From contig CAIXXM010000031.1 in the NCBI GenBank assembly GCA_903923395.1, positions 38,693-102,692 on the forward strand: a DNA stretch of 64,000 bases, read 5' to 3'. Shown here piece after piece: positions 1 to 9,036 of this stretch. The notes beneath the pieces were generated by a model, which made no database searches, was not told the origin of the DNA, and worked only from the letters and a program-made list of their open reading frames with translations. The position numbers were made by a program, and so were the translations under genes. Numbering within the stretch: position 1 is the first letter of the stretch; every line of letters starts with the position of its first letter. This DNA is from an uncultured Acidobacteriia bacterium. Lineage in GTDB: Bacteria > Acidobacteriota > Terriglobia > Bryobacterales > Bryobacteraceae.

Positions 1-34
1 ACTGGGTTTAGACAAAAAAGGAAAACATACAGCC

Positions 35-682
35 ATGAAATTCTTTCTCGACACCGCTAATCTTGATGAACTCCGCCGCGGCGCGGAATGGGGCATTGTG
101 GACGGCGTTACCACAAACCCCAGCCTGATTGCCAAAGAAGGCCGACCGATCAAGGAACAGGTTGCCAAGATTTGCGAAATCATTGACGGACCGGTGAGTG
201 CGGAAGTGGTCGCGGTGGATGCCAAGGGCATGATCGCGGAAGGCAAGGAACTGATCAAGATCCACGAGAATATCGTGGTCAAGGTGCCTCTGACCCGTGA
301 CGGCATTGAAGCCTGTTCGGCACTGAGCAAGGAAGGCATCCGCGTCAACGTGACGCTCTGCTTCTCGCCCGCGCAGGCCATCCTCGCGGCGAAGGCCGGC
401 GCTTACTTCGTGAGCCCCTTCGTGGGCCGTCTCGATGACATCGGCCAGACGGGCATGGATCTGATCCGTCAGATCGTGGCGATCTATGAGAACTATCAGT
501 TCGACACCCAGGTGCTGGCGGCATCCCTCCGCGGACCCATGCACGTGGTGGAATCGGCTCTGGCCGGTGCGCACATCGGCACCATGCCCTACAAGGCCAT
601 GGACGCTCTCTTCAACCACCCGCTGACCGACAAGGGCCTGGAGCAGTTCCTGGCAGATCACAAGAAGGCTTTCGGCGCATAG
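35..682 (+). CDS. tal: Small transaldolase (FSA/TalC-type fold)
   Basis: A 215-residue protein of the short transaldolase/fructose-6-phosphate aldolase family, which transfers dihydroxyacetone units in the non-oxidative pentose phosphate pathway in the cytoplasm. It opens with the typical [10 protein letters not shown], has the TTNPSL motif near residue 26, and carries the Schiff-base lysine at K83 in NIVVKVP. Two positions separate transaldolases from true fructose-6-phosphate aldolases. Here they are Glu57 (VSAEV) and Phe129 (SPFVGR), where E. coli FsaA has Gln59 and Tyr131, so I favour transaldolase. Length is normal. An AAGGAAAA ribosome site lies about 9 bases before the ATG. It is the first gene of a + strand run. 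Confidence 0.92.
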   Translation: MKFFLDTANLDELRRGAEWGIVDGVTTNPSLIAKEGRPIKEQVAKICEIIDGPVSAEVVAVDAKGMIAEGKELIKIHENIVVKVPLTRDGIEACSALSKEGIRVNVTLCFSPAQAILAAKAGAYFVSPFVGRLDDIGQTGMDLIRQIVAIYENYQFDTQVLAASLRGPMHVVESALAGAHIGTMPYKAMDALFNHPLTDKGLEQFLADHKKAFGA

Positions 683-1123
683 TTGAACGTGCAGCAAGTG
701 TTACAGCAGGTGGTACAACAGCCCGGGGCCATTGGCCTCGGGCTCGCTGTATTAGCCATCGTCATCTGTGCCGCACTGGGTATCTGGCTTTACCTCAGAC
801 GGCGGCCGACCCCGGAAGAACTGGAGCGCAGACGCAGGGAAACTCTGTATCTGCGCGGCAAGATCAGTGACGGAGAAGTGATCGAGTTTGACGGGACCTC
901 CATCATGTACTCGTATTACGTGGCCGGTGTAGGCTACACGGCGATGCAGGATCTCTCCGCGCTGCTGGATTTCCTGCCCTCGGACCCCATGGCGCTGATC
1001 GGGCCCGTCTGTCTGAAGCATGACCCGCGCAACCCTCCAAACTCGATTGTCGTCTGCGAAAAATGGAGCGGCTTGCGCCATTTGGAAACCGGTGCGGGCA
1101 CACGTCCCGAACGGGTAGCATAA
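683..1123 (+). CDS. Single-pass membrane protein, unknown function
   Basis: A 146-residue protein starting at a TTG that directly follows the transaldolase stop codon. One hydrophobic helix spans about residues 17-38 and is followed by a basic, Glu/Arg-rich segment (residues 39-55). The C-terminal soluble part contains KISDGEVIEFDG and a later HDPRNPPNS segment, which faintly recalls short beta-sandwich domains such as DUF3592, but I do not recognise the family with confidence. A GTG at 689 is an alternative start. The tight spacing with its neighbours suggests co-transcription with tal and the next gene. Confidence 0.7.
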   Translation: MNVQQVLQQVVQQPGAIGLGLAVLAIVICAALGIWLYLRRRPTPEELERRRRETLYLRGKISDGEVIEFDGTSIMYSYYVAGVGYTAMQDLSALLDFLPSDPMALIGPVCLKHDPRNPPNSIVVCEKWSGLRHLETGAGTRPERVA

Positions 1124-1128
1124 GAGCT

Positions 1129-1503
1129 ATGAAGAAGCTTCTCCTCTGTTTGGGTCTCATTGCTCTGTTCGCCTGCGGCATGCTGGTGGGCGCGAATACG
1201 TTTGGGCAGCCGCAGACCGTGCTGCATGTGATTACCGTGAAGTTCAAGGCCGATTCCACGCCCGCGCAACAGCAGGCTGCTTTGGATGGCGTCCGCAAGA
1301 TGGCGGCTGAAGTTCCCGGCATCAAGAACGTTTGGCTCAAAAAGATCAAGGTGCAACCGGCGGATTTCAGCACCGTGATCGCCATGGAATTTGAGAGCAA
1401 GGCAGCGTTCGATGCCTATACGAACAGCCCCGCGCACAAGGCCTGGGAAGCAGTCTATCTGCCAATCCGTGAGCAAAGCACCACGCACGACGTGACGAAC
1501 TAA
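1129..1503 (+). CDS. Exported stress-responsive A/B-barrel (Dabb) protein
   Basis: A 124-residue protein with an N-terminal signal peptide or anchor (MKKLLLCLGLIALFACGMLVG) and a ferredoxin-like dimeric alpha/beta barrel. The VLHVITVKFK start and the C-terminal MEFESKAAFDAYTNSPAHKA segment are typical of the Dabb family, a fold used by plant stress proteins and olivetolic acid cyclase. Its role here cannot be read from the sequence. A longer reading frame is open upstream (to 1063), but the ATG at 1129 gives a proper signal sequence and leaves only 5 bases after the previous gene. Substrate unknown; the export is inferred. Confidence 0.78.
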   Translation: MKKLLLCLGLIALFACGMLVGANTFGQPQTVLHVITVKFKADSTPAQQQAALDGVRKMAAEVPGIKNVWLKKIKVQPADFSTVIAMEFESKAAFDAYTNSPAHKAWEAVYLPIREQSTTHDVTN

Positions 1504-1520
1504 GAGGCCCGAGCCAGATC

Positions 1521-2891
1521 TTGCCGCAGTCAGGCCCTATCCCGAAGAACCCCCGTGCGGGCAGCTTGCTCCGCCAGCTTGGTCTGGTGAGTGCAACGGC
1601 GCTGGTTGTGTCGAATATGATCGGCACGGGGATCTTTGCGACCACGGGCTTTCAAGCCGGCGACCTCGGTGACGGACGCTTGATTCTGGCGGTCTGGGGC
1701 ATTGGTGCCCTGTTTGCCCTTTGCGGTGCGTTGAGTTATTCCGAATTGGCTGTGAACTTTCCCAGTTCCGGCGGTGAGTATGTTTATCTCACGCATGCCT
1801 TCGGACCGGCTTGGGGTTTCATGAGCGGCTGGGTCAGCTTTTTTGCCGGCTTCTCCGCGCCCGTTGCGGCCGCGGCACTGGCGTTCTCTGATTACGCAGG
1901 CTACTTTCATCCCGCTTTGAAGCAAGGTGGAACCGGGTTGCTGCGGGCAGGCTGGGCCCAGGTTGTCGCGTCGGCCTTGATTGTGCTTTTGACTGTGGTG
2001 AATCTGACCGGCGTGAAGCGTGTCGCCAGACTGCAAAACATCCTGACCGCGACCAAGCTGATTGTGATTTTCGCATTCATCATTGCCGGCTTCACCGTTG
2101 GCCATGGGAATTGGAGTCATCTCTGGACCCCCGCCGTAAGAACTTCCACAACGGCACTGCCAGCCGCTTTTGTGGTGAGCCTGTTATGGGTGATGGTGGG
2201 CTACAGCGGATGGAACGCGGCCACCTACGTGGGCGAAGAGGTACGGCAGCCCGGGAAGACACTGCCGCTGTCTCTCGGTATCGGCACAGCGATTGTGAGT
2301 GCTGCCTATTTGGGTTTGAATTTGCTGTTTATCTACGCGGCTCCGCTCGATCAGATGCGGAATGTGGTGGCCGTGGGCTCGCTTGCCGCCCATAACTTGT
2401 TTGGCGCAGGCATCGGCGGTGTCTTCTCTGCTCTGATGGCCGTTTCCCTGATTTCTACGGTGAATGCCATGATCACCATCGGACCACGGGTATACTACGC
2501 CATGGCACACAACGGCGCGTTTCTGAAAGCGGCGGCCCAGGTGCATCCGCGCTGGCATACTCCGGTGGTGGCAATTGTCTGTCAGGGCATCTGCGCGGCG
2601 TTGCTGACCATGACTTCATTTCCTGAACTGATTGTGTACATTGGCTTCAGTTTGACGTTTTTCACGGTGATGGCAGTGGCATCACTATTCGTGTTCCGCC
2701 AGCGGGAAAACTGGCAGCGGCTGCAGGCTGTGAGCTTTCTTTTTCCGTTGATCCCTGGAGCCTATATTCTGGTAGGACTCTGCATGATTGCATATGGAAT
2801 TATTTGGCGGCCACTGCCGTCACTGCTGGCCTTGGCCACGATTCTGGCAGGTGCAGGGGTCTATGGGTTCAGCCGCAGGAGGGCGCGTTGA
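1521..2891 (+). CDS. APC-family amino acid permease
   Basis: A 456-residue polytopic inner-membrane transporter of the amino acid-polyamine-organocation superfamily, with about 12 membrane segments. The first helix carries the glycine-rich VSNMIGTGIF motif typical of the APC substrate site, followed by ELAVNFPSSGGEYVYL in helix 3, which is strongly conserved in amino acid permeases. It probably takes up or exchanges amino acids; substrate specificity cannot be assigned. Translation appears to begin at TTG 1521. There is no upstream ATG that keeps the first helix intact. The stop overlaps the start of the next gene by four bases (TTGA). Confidence 0.88.
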   Translation: MPQSGPIPKNPRAGSLLRQLGLVSATALVVSNMIGTGIFATTGFQAGDLGDGRLILAVWGIGALFALCGALSYSELAVNFPSSGGEYVYLTHAFGPAWGFMSGWVSFFAGFSAPVAAAALAFSDYAGYFHPALKQGGTGLLRAGWAQVVASALIVLLTVVNLTGVKRVARLQNILTATKLIVIFAFIIAGFTVGHGNWSHLWTPAVRTSTTALPAAFVVSLLWVMVGYSGWNAATYVGEEVRQPGKTLPLSLGIGTAIVSAAYLGLNLLFIYAAPLDQMRNVVAVGSLAAHNLFGAGIGGVFSALMAVSLISTVNAMITIGPRVYYAMAHNGAFLKAAAQVHPRWHTPVVAIVCQGICAALLTMTSFPELIVYIGFSLTFFTVMAVASLFVFRQRENWQRLQAVSFLFPLIPGAYILVGLCMIAYGIIWRPLPSLLALATILAGAGVYGFSRRRAR

Positions 2892-3742
2892 ACTGTCCTG
2901 TTTGTGCCGCCTCCGCTCCCCGTGCGGGCCGCAAGAGCGATTACACCGCATACCGCTGTGCTTCCTGCCGCCATCTGTTCATGTGGCCGCCTCCTGCAGA
3001 TGTGCTTGGCCTCTACACAGAGAAATACTTCACTGGTGGCGAAAACGGCTTCGGCTATGTGAACTATGACCTCGACAAGCAGCCGATGCTGGAATCACTG
3101 CACCGCTATCTGGATCTTCTAACCGCCCGGACTGGTGGGCCGGGCCGCCTCTGTGATATCGGCACCGCGACCGGATTTTTTCTGGATCTGGCACGGCAGC
3201 GGGGCTGGGAAACCACGGGTTATGAGCCTTGCGCGTATGCGGCCGCCGCCGCACGGGCCAAGGGTTTGAATGTGATTGCGGGAGTGCTGCCCCGGGGGGC
3301 TGGTCCTTTCGATGCGATTACCGCACTGGATGTCATTGAGCATGTTCCTGAGCCACGGGAATTTGTCCGCACGGTGCGCTCTGCCTTGCGTGATGACGGT
3401 TACTTTGCCATCAATACCCCCGATAGCAACAGTTCGGTTGCCAAGTGGATGGGCATGGACTGGCACGCGATTCTTCCGCCGGAGCATCTGCACCTGTTCA
3501 ATGCAAAATCTTTGAAGATGGTGCTGGAGCAGGAGGGTTTCCGGGTACTCTCCACGCAGTGGATCGGCAAGCGTTTTACCGTCCAGTACATCGCACAGAC
3601 GCTCGCCCGCTGGCGCAGGTTTGCGATGTTCCGCAGTATCGCGGACGCATTGCAGCACACCTCGATCGGGCAGCTTGATTTGTCGCTCAACTTGAAAGAC
3701 AACCTGTTCGTGATCGCCCAGAAGAGGCAGCGCGAACGGTGA
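2888..3742 (+). CDS. Zinc-ribbon class I SAM methyltransferase
   Basis: A 284-residue protein with an N-terminal four-cysteine zinc ribbon (CPVC near residue 3 and CASC near residue 24) followed by a Rossmann-fold methyltransferase of the Methyltransf_23 type. The SAM motif is CDIGTATGFFLDLA, and the post-I acidic position is in GYEP. ALDVIEHVPEPREF is the usual motif IV. Proteins of this layout commonly modify sugars in surface-polysaccharide clusters. A paralogue with the same layout lies at 37645-38574. Start TTG 2888 overlaps the permease stop, and the stop overlaps the next gene by 4 bases, so the three genes are probably translationally coupled. Confidence 0.85.
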   Translation: MNCPVCAASAPRAGRKSDYTAYRCASCRHLFMWPPPADVLGLYTEKYFTGGENGFGYVNYDLDKQPMLESLHRYLDLLTARTGGPGRLCDIGTATGFFLDLARQRGWETTGYEPCAYAAAAARAKGLNVIAGVLPRGAGPFDAITALDVIEHVPEPREFVRTVRSALRDDGYFAINTPDSNSSVAKWMGMDWHAILPPEHLHLFNAKSLKMVLEQEGFRVLSTQWIGKRFTVQYIAQTLARWRRFAMFRSIADALQHTSIGQLDLSLNLKDNLFVIAQKRQRER

Positions 3743-5166
3743 GCCTCCCTGGTTTGCAAAGCCCGCCCGGTTTCAGCCGCAGGAACCTGTATGTCGCGGC
3801 AATTGTAATCGTTCTGGGCTATCTGTTTTACTTCACCCGCGGTGGTTTATCTTTCTATTTTGACAACGATGATATGTACAGTATCTATCTGGGCTGGTCG
3901 AAGCCCTGGTCGGAATTGTTACTTGGCGCGTTGACGTTTTGGAGTACTTCATTCCGGCCGTTTGGGCTGCTCGTCTACCGGAGCCTTTTCGAACTGTTTG
4001 GCTTTGATCCGCTGCCCTTCCGCATTGTTTGCTTTGCGCTGGCTCTGTGGAATGTTTGGATCAGTTCCCGGCTCCTGCGGCAATTGACGGGTTCGGAGAT
4101 GATGACAGCCTTCGGAACGTTGTTGTTTGCTTATCATGCCCGGCTGATGGAAATGTGGATCCGCACGGCGGTAATCTACGATATCCTCTGCTTCACTTTT
4201 ATCTACACGGCACTGAGTTTGTATGTGGAGGTGCGTAAGTCCGGGCGCTTCCCCGGTGTCTTGCGGTCAGCGGGCATTCTGTTGCTGTACCTGCTGGCCA
4301 TTGATTCCAAGGAGATGGCTGTCGCATTTCCCGTGTTCCTGCTGGCCTATGAGCTTCTATTTGAGAAAGTATCCTGGAAGCTTGGCCGCTACTGGATCAT
4401 CGCGGTGACCGGCTTGATGGCGGCGGGCCTCATGTGGAGTAAGTCGCATGGCGGGCCATCCACCATGAATGATCCTTCGTTTACTCCGTCTTATACGCTG
4501 GAACGGTTCGAACATAACGGCAATGGCCATTTGCGCCATATCTTCCTGCTGAATCAAGATATTACCGGGCATTGGCCGGTTTATGTATTTGCCGCGTTGC
4601 TGTTCGTGGCCGCCCTGCTGCGCAGCCGCGTATTGGTCTTCGCCTGGGTGCTCCTGTTCTTTGGCATACTGCCTGTGATTTTCATTCCTCCCAGAGGCGG
4701 CTATGTTCTCTATATTGCCTATTTCGGCTGGGTACTTTACGCTGCGACTCTGCTGGGGATGATGGTGAATCTTGCGACAAGGTCCTGGCCCGGTTACCGG
4801 ACTCCGGCTGCCATCGTTTTGTTTCTGCTGATCGGGTGGCGCTTCGGGAAGGCAAACCTGCATGATCTCCGGCTCGATAAGACGAAAGCATGGCTCAATG
4901 AGAGTCCGGCCCAGGTCCGTGATTTTGCGGCGCAGATGCGTGCGTTGCACTCCCGTTTCCAGCCAGGCACCAGGATTCTGTTATTGCAGGATGCGTTCCA
5001 GACAGATGAGTGGACACCGGTATTCGTCGGCAGGCTGATTTACAACGACCGCTTTCTCACAGTGGACCGGATGAAGATGCTGGATGTGAAACCGCAGGAT
5101 TGGAAAGACTATGAGTATGTCTTCGACTATGTGGACGGGCGGTATGTGGAGCGCAAGGGGAAATAA
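3739..5166 (+). CDS. GT-C-like polytopic membrane protein
   Basis: A 475-residue integral membrane protein starting at GTG 3739 inside the end of the methyltransferase gene. It has roughly ten hydrophobic helices. The first extracytoplasmic loop contains FYFDNDDMYSIYLGWSKP, with acidic residues placed as in GT-C lipid-linked glycosyltransferases. The last 110 residues form a soluble tail. I infer a glycosyltransferase or related enzyme that uses a polyprenyl-linked sugar, supported by the coupled sugar-type methyltransferase. No family-specific catalytic motif is certain, so a purely structural membrane role is possible. Confidence 0.68.
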   Translation: MSLPGLQSPPGFSRRNLYVAAIVIVLGYLFYFTRGGLSFYFDNDDMYSIYLGWSKPWSELLLGALTFWSTSFRPFGLLVYRSLFELFGFDPLPFRIVCFALALWNVWISSRLLRQLTGSEMMTAFGTLLFAYHARLMEMWIRTAVIYDILCFTFIYTALSLYVEVRKSGRFPGVLRSAGILLLYLLAIDSKEMAVAFPVFLLAYELLFEKVSWKLGRYWIIAVTGLMAAGLMWSKSHGGPSTMNDPSFTPSYTLERFEHNGNGHLRHIFLLNQDITGHWPVYVFAALLFVAALLRSRVLVFAWVLLFFGILPVIFIPPRGGYVLYIAYFGWVLYAATLLGMMVNLATRSWPGYRTPAAIVLFLLIGWRFGKANLHDLRLDKTKAWLNESPAQVRDFAAQMRALHSRFQPGTRILLLQDAFQTDEWTPVFVGRLIYNDRFLTVDRMKMLDVKPQDWKDYEYVFDYVDGRYVERKGK

Positions 5167-5177
5167 GACAGGCGGTG

Positions 5178-5477
5178 TTATTGGTGGAAGGCCTTATGCT
5201 GGTCCCTCATCCCGTGAACGATTCTGACAATCTTCACGTACTGAGAATCCATCGTGTAGTAAACGATATATATCCCGCAAGGAATACAGCGCAGGCCGGC
5301 AGCCATGTCTTCGCGTTGGATGCCAGCCTTGGGATTCGAAGCGAGCACCTTGAATACCGACACGATTCTTAGAATGAGGCGATCCGCGGTTTCCGCGTTG
5401 CCGGATGCTTCTGCAACATAGTCCCAGATGGAATCAAGATCCTGCTCTGCCAATGCGGCGACTTGGATCTCCATCAT
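5178..5477 (-). CDS. RelE/ParE-family toxin
   Basis: A 99-residue toxin of the ParE branch of the RelE/ParE superfamily. It shows AALAEQDLDSIWDYVA near the start, NPKAG in the middle, and the C-terminal GIYIVYYTMDSQYVKIVRIVHGMRD, which matches the usual YRxxxxxxxIxxIxHxRR region although the paired arginines are partly replaced. ParE proteins poison DNA gyrase, whereas RelE proteins cleave mRNA; the sequence favours ParE. It overlaps the upstream antitoxin gene by four bases (ATGA). It ends 11 bases from the convergent membrane-protein gene. Confidence 0.87.
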   Translation of the reverse strand: MMEIQVAALAEQDLDSIWDYVAEASGNAETADRLILRIVSVFKVLASNPKAGIQREDMAAGLRCIPCGIYIVYYTMDSQYVKIVRIVHGMRDQHKAFHQ

Positions 5478-5770
5478 CGGACTGGAGTGCCGGAAGATTT
5501 CTGGAGTCGCTTCCTGCCGCGTGCATTGACCCTTGTGGCCAGTTCATCCAGGTTGTCGACGTTGAAGGCGGTAAACCTTCCCTCTCTGATGTCAACCAGT
5601 CCCGCTGTCACATCCTGACGCAAAGACTCGGTGCCGTCTTCGCCAGTGTCCCTGGTCTGCGCAGTATTGCGGGCGAGACTTTGAAGGAAAAGCCTGGCTG
5701 GCGTTAACTCACTATCGGCGATGTGATCCACCAGATAATGCAGGTCTTCACGGTTTGACTGAATCTCCAT
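5474..5770 (-). CDS. Probable antitoxin partner of the ParE toxin
   Basis: A 98-residue acidic-to-neutral protein directly upstream of the ParE gene and overlapping it. An AGGAG ribosome site lies 6 bases before the ATG at 5770. I cannot place it in a named antitoxin family: there is no clear ribbon-helix-helix N-terminus of ParD type. The segment FTAFNVDNLDELATRVNARG near the C-terminus could wrap the toxin. The function is inferred purely from position, size and overlap. Gene order antitoxin-toxin is canonical. Confidence 0.65.
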   Translation of the reverse strand: MEIQSNREDLHYLVDHIADSELTPARLFLQSLARNTAQTRDTGEDGTESLRQDVTAGLVDIREGRFTAFNVDNLDELATRVNARGRKRLQKSSGTPVR

Positions 5771-5835
5771 TGCCCGCTCCTGTATGCAAGGATTTCACTT
5801 TCCCTTCCAAACTTCAACCTTCCGGTAGTCCCGGC

Positions 5836-6276
5836 TCAATCCAACTCATCGCCGGAGTGAAGCCGCAGGAATTCCGCGTCAATCTCACGCCGGCCGTCAA
5901 AACCTTCGTGCACGCCATGCCAGAAACGGATTTGATCCTCATCCATCCGGTAGCAGAGATACACTTCCTCGCCACGGAAAAGCGTGGGGAAATCGATCAG
6001 GCCCTGGTCCAGATCTTTCACCACACAGCCCATGTCTTCCAGTTTGTCGACGGCTGTTTTTAAGGCCACTTCACTGTTGTCACGCTGCGTTTTCCAGGAT
6101 TCCGCGTAAGCAACATCCAGCGAAATTCCGCCCAGCACCATGATGCGCTGTACCAGCACCTGCAGAGCGTCCGTCGCCTCTTCATAACGGCTCTTCGCCT
6201 GGACCGCTTCGCGGATTGTCCTGCCTGCTTGCGCCAGGAGCCGCGTCGCCTGTTTCAGGGTGAAGTAGCGCGGCAT
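5836..6276 (-). CDS. DUF2203 family protein
   Basis: A 146-residue soluble protein recognised as DUF2203 by its N-terminal RYFTLKQATRLLAQA helix, a mid-protein helical region, and the conserved C-terminal stretch with LIDFPTLFRGEEVYLCYR and IRFWHGVHEGFDGR. The family's biochemical function is not known. It starts 2 bases after the ispG stop on the same strand, so it is almost certainly in the same transcript. That link could be functional or simply positional. The C-terminus is close to that of other family members, so the gene looks complete. Confidence 0.85.
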   Translation of the reverse strand: MPRYFTLKQATRLLAQAGRTIREAVQAKSRYEEATDALQVLVQRIMVLGGISLDVAYAESWKTQRDNSEVALKTAVDKLEDMGCVVKDLDQGLIDFPTLFRGEEVYLCYRMDEDQIRFWHGVHEGFDGRREIDAEFLRLHSGDELD

Positions 6277-6278
6277 CT

Positions 6279-7523
6279 TTACGCGGTCACTTCTTCAGGC
6301 TGTGCAGAGCGGGCGTAGTGGGAATCCACGTAACGGTTCAGAATGTCCATAAACTCGGCAACGATGTGATCTCCGCGGAGCGTCGTAGCCAGTTTGCCGT
6401 CGATGTAAACCGGTGCCACCGGTTCTTCAAAGGTGCCGGGCAGGGAAATGCCCAGGTTCGCGTGCTTCGATTCGCCGGGTCCGTTGACGATGCAGCCCAT
6501 GACCGCGACTTTCATCTCTTCTACGCCGTCGTACTGCGTCTTCCAGACGGTCATCTGTTCGCGGAGATAGTTCTGAATTTGATCCGCCATGTCCTGGAAG
6601 AACGTGCTGGTGGTGCGCCCGCAACCCGGACACGCTGTCACCTGCGGGGCGAAGCTGCGGATGCCGAGCGACTGCAGAATCTGCTGGCTCACAATCACTT
6701 CTTCGGTGCGGTCACCGTTGGGAAGCGGAGTGAGGGACGCGCGGATGGTGTCGCCGATGCCCTCCTGCAACAGGATGGAAAGCGCCGCCGTGGTGGCGAC
6801 AATGCCCTTGGCGCCGAGTCCGGCTTCCGTCAGGCCGAGGTGCAGCGCGTAATCGCTCTGCCGTGCCAGGGGACGGTAAACATCCACCAGATCCTGCACG
6901 TTGCTGACCTTCGCGCTGAGAATAATATGGCTCTTCGGCAGGCCGTAGCGTTCCGCGGCCGCCGCCGATTCAAGCGCACTGACCACAATGGCATCGAGCG
7001 TCACCTCGCGGGCGTCCTTGGGTTCCGCCAGCAGGTTGTTCTCATCCATCATGCGGGTCAGCAGCGCGCCGTCGAGCGAACCCCAGTTCACACCAATCCG
7101 GACCGGCTTCTGGTACTCAATCGCCGCTTCAATCATGGTGCGGAAGTTGTCATCGTGCTTCTTGCCGATGTTCACGTTGCCGGGATTGATGCGGTACTTC
7201 GCGAGGCGGCGGGCACATTCCGGATACTTCTTCAGCAGGAGGTGGCCGTTGTAATGGAAATCACCCACAATCGGCACATTGACGCCGAACATGCGCAGGG
7301 TGTCATAGATCTTCGGCACGGCAGCCGCGGCCGCTTCCGTATTCACCGTGACACGCACAATCTCAGAGCCGGCTTTCGCCAGCGCCATGATCTGGTTGAC
7401 AGTTCCGGTAACATCCGCCGTGTCGGTATTGGTCATGGACTGGACCACAATCGGGTTGTTGCCCCCGACCTTTACTCCACCCACATTGACTTCGACAGAC
7501 TTCCGGCGTGTGATTTGAGCCAT
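6279..7523 (-). CDS. ispG: 4-hydroxy-3-methylbut-2-enyl diphosphate synthase
   Basis: A 414-residue IspG (GcpE), which reductively converts MEcPP to HMBPP in the MEP isoprenoid pathway. The N-terminal TIM barrel starts with [16 protein letters not shown] and [10 protein letters not shown]. The three iron-sulfur cysteines are C298 and C301 (ACPGCGRTT) and C344 ([12 protein letters not shown]), with the cluster-linked glutamate at E351. The compact size matches the two-domain bacterial form, without the insert domain of plants and Chlamydia. A GGAGG ribosome site lies 5 bases before the ATG. It is divergent from the MBL-fold gene and leads the DUF2203 gene. Confidence 0.97.
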   Translation of the reverse strand: MAQITRRKSVEVNVGGVKVGGNNPIVVQSMTNTDTADVTGTVNQIMALAKAGSEIVRVTVNTEAAAAAVPKIYDTLRMFGVNVPIVGDFHYNGHLLLKKYPECARRLAKYRINPGNVNIGKKHDDNFRTMIEAAIEYQKPVRIGVNWGSLDGALLTRMMDENNLLAEPKDAREVTLDAIVVSALESAAAAERYGLPKSHIILSAKVSNVQDLVDVYRPLARQSDYALHLGLTEAGLGAKGIVATTAALSILLQEGIGDTIRASLTPLPNGDRTEEVIVSQQILQSLGIRSFAPQVTACPGCGRTTSTFFQDMADQIQNYLREQMTVWKTQYDGVEEMKVAVMGCIVNGPGESKHANLGISLPGTFEEPVAPVYIDGKLATTLRGDHIVAEFMDILNRYVDSHYARSAQPEEVTA

Positions 7524-7597
7524 ATTCCTCCAGCTTGGAAACTTCTATTTTAACAGCCGTTCCGGGAGCGCCCGCGTTTTCCGATACACTTACGCAG

Positions 7598-8557
7598 ATG
7601 AGTCTTCGTCTCTGTACCTCCGCCGTCTTTGCTCTGCTGCTGGGCGGGACGTTCCTGCTCACGGATGCCCCGGCGCAATCGAACGCCGTGAAAAAGATTG
7701 TGGATGGCGTCTGGTTCCGCGAAGGCGACCTGAAGCTGGGCCACTGCAACAACGCGATCATCGAGATGAAGGATTACCTGATCATCGTGGATGCGAACTA
7801 TCCCTCCGGCGCGCGGCTCACCATGGCGGATGCGAAGAAGCTCTCCACCAAGCCCGTCAAATATGTCTTCGACACGCATCATCACGGCGATCATCTCTAT
7901 GGCAACGCCGTCTGGACTGCCTCCGGTGCCACAACTCTGGCATTCCAGGGCGTGACCGACGAGTTGAAGCGCTATGAGCCGGGCCGTTGGAAAACCACGG
8001 GCCGCCCCGATGTGGATGAACTCAAGCTGCCCACGGCCGAAGCGCCGAAGCAGTTGATTCCCGCAGCGACGAAATTCACTTTGAACGATGGCACCCGCGA
8101 GGTCCAGTTCCTGCAGGTGGGCTGGGCACACACCAAGGGTGACGGCATGGCCTGGCTGCCGAAAGAGCGGGTCCTCTGCACAGGCGATGCGGCCACGAAC
8201 GGTCCCTACAACTACACGGCAGACGGCAACATCACGAACTGGCCCAAAGCGATGGAGGGCGCGATGCAGCTGGACCCTCTGTATGTGATTCCCGGCCATG
8301 GTCGCTCTGGCGGCAAAGAGATTTTGAGCGGGCAGTCCGCGTATATGACGGAACTGCGTGCGGCGGTGGCGAAGGAAGTCGCGGCAGGCAGGAAGATTGG
8401 CGATCTTGTGCAGACGAAAAACGGCAAGACGACGACGCTGGTTCAAGTCTCCGCGGCGGTGCAAAACTGGGTCGGGGGATCGCTTCCGGGCCAGGTGAAA
8501 GACGCCTATACAGAAATCACGACGGGGAAAGCTGTAGGAGAGCTTCCTCATCCGTAG
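7598..8557 (+). CDS. Exported metallo-beta-lactamase-fold hydrolase
   Basis: A 319-residue MBL-fold protein with a cleavable signal peptide (residues 1 to about 27). The metal-binding signature is THHHGDH with H94, H96, D98 and H99; further ligands are likely in QVGWAHTKGDG, the CTGDAA aspartate and the VIPGHG histidine. It is probably a periplasmic dinuclear zinc hydrolase, in the group of uncharacterised enzymes near subclass B3 rather than a proven beta-lactamase. I chose the ATG at 7598 because it starts a clean signal peptide, although the frame is open back to 7535. Substrate unknown. Confidence 0.85.
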   Translation: MSLRLCTSAVFALLLGGTFLLTDAPAQSNAVKKIVDGVWFREGDLKLGHCNNAIIEMKDYLIIVDANYPSGARLTMADAKKLSTKPVKYVFDTHHHGDHLYGNAVWTASGATTLAFQGVTDELKRYEPGRWKTTGRPDVDELKLPTAEAPKQLIPAATKFTLNDGTREVQFLQVGWAHTKGDGMAWLPKERVLCTGDAATNGPYNYTADGNITNWPKAMEGAMQLDPLYVIPGHGRSGGKEILSGQSAYMTELRAAVAKEVAAGRKIGDLVQTKNGKTTTLVQVSAAVQNWVGGSLPGQVKDAYTEITTGKAVGELPHP

Positions 8558-8628
8558 AAGCAATTGATACACTACGGCTTAATCTTTTCTGCCCTCGTGT
8601 TTGGGCACACTGACAGGAGATTCACGGT

Positions 8629-9036
8629 TTGCGTTACATCTGGTTTGTTCTGCGCGGCTACAGTTTCGTATTTGAGGCGGTTCTGAGCGCCATGGCTCTG
8701 GCGTTCGGCATCTTCCTGCATCTGATTCCTCCCTCGACGGTCAACCTCGGCTGGCTGCCGTGGACTGGCACCACGCTGGCGGCGATGCTGGTGGGTCTGG
8801 GCATCTTGGGCTTGCTCTCCGTGCTGCTGGCCGCGACGGGCACGTTCCGCCTGCTGCACTTCCTCTTCGCTGTCGCGGCTGCAGTGATCCTGATCCGCGG
8901 CTTGTTCCTCGGTTCGTGGTCATTCCATGGCATGGATGACTTCAAGCAGTCCATTTACCTGTGCGTTGGCGCGGTAGTGGCGGCACTGGGTTCACTGCCG
9001 GTCAACGTCAGTGCCAAAACCTCCACCCGTGCCTGA
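8629..9036 (+). CDS. Four-helix integral membrane protein, unknown
   Basis: A 135-residue protein made almost entirely of four hydrophobic helices (about residues 13-32, 45-67, 73-92 and 103-122). It begins at TTG 8629. I do not recognise the family. Its end overlaps the next reading frame by 26 bases, which suggests coupling with the HGSNAT-like acyltransferase. Nothing in the sequence suggests a catalytic site. It may be an accessory or a small transporter subunit, but this is only inference from context. Confidence 0.65.
   Translation: MRYIWFVLRGYSFVFEAVLSAMALAFGIFLHLIPPSTVNLGWLPWTGTTLAAMLVGLGILGLLSVLLAATGTFRLLHFLFAVAAAVILIRGLFLGSWSFHGMDDFKQSIYLCVGAVVAALGSLPVNVSAKTSTRA

Noticed and set aside
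6318..7553. A 411-codon + frame opposite ispG
   Set aside because: Antisense of a well-conserved essential gene, rich in Arg/His/Val as expected for a shadow.
7524..7597. A promoter for ispG with TAAAAT as the -10 element
   Set aside because: On the minus strand TAAAAT is plausible as -10, but no -35 element occurs at 16-18 bases, so it was not listed as a feature.
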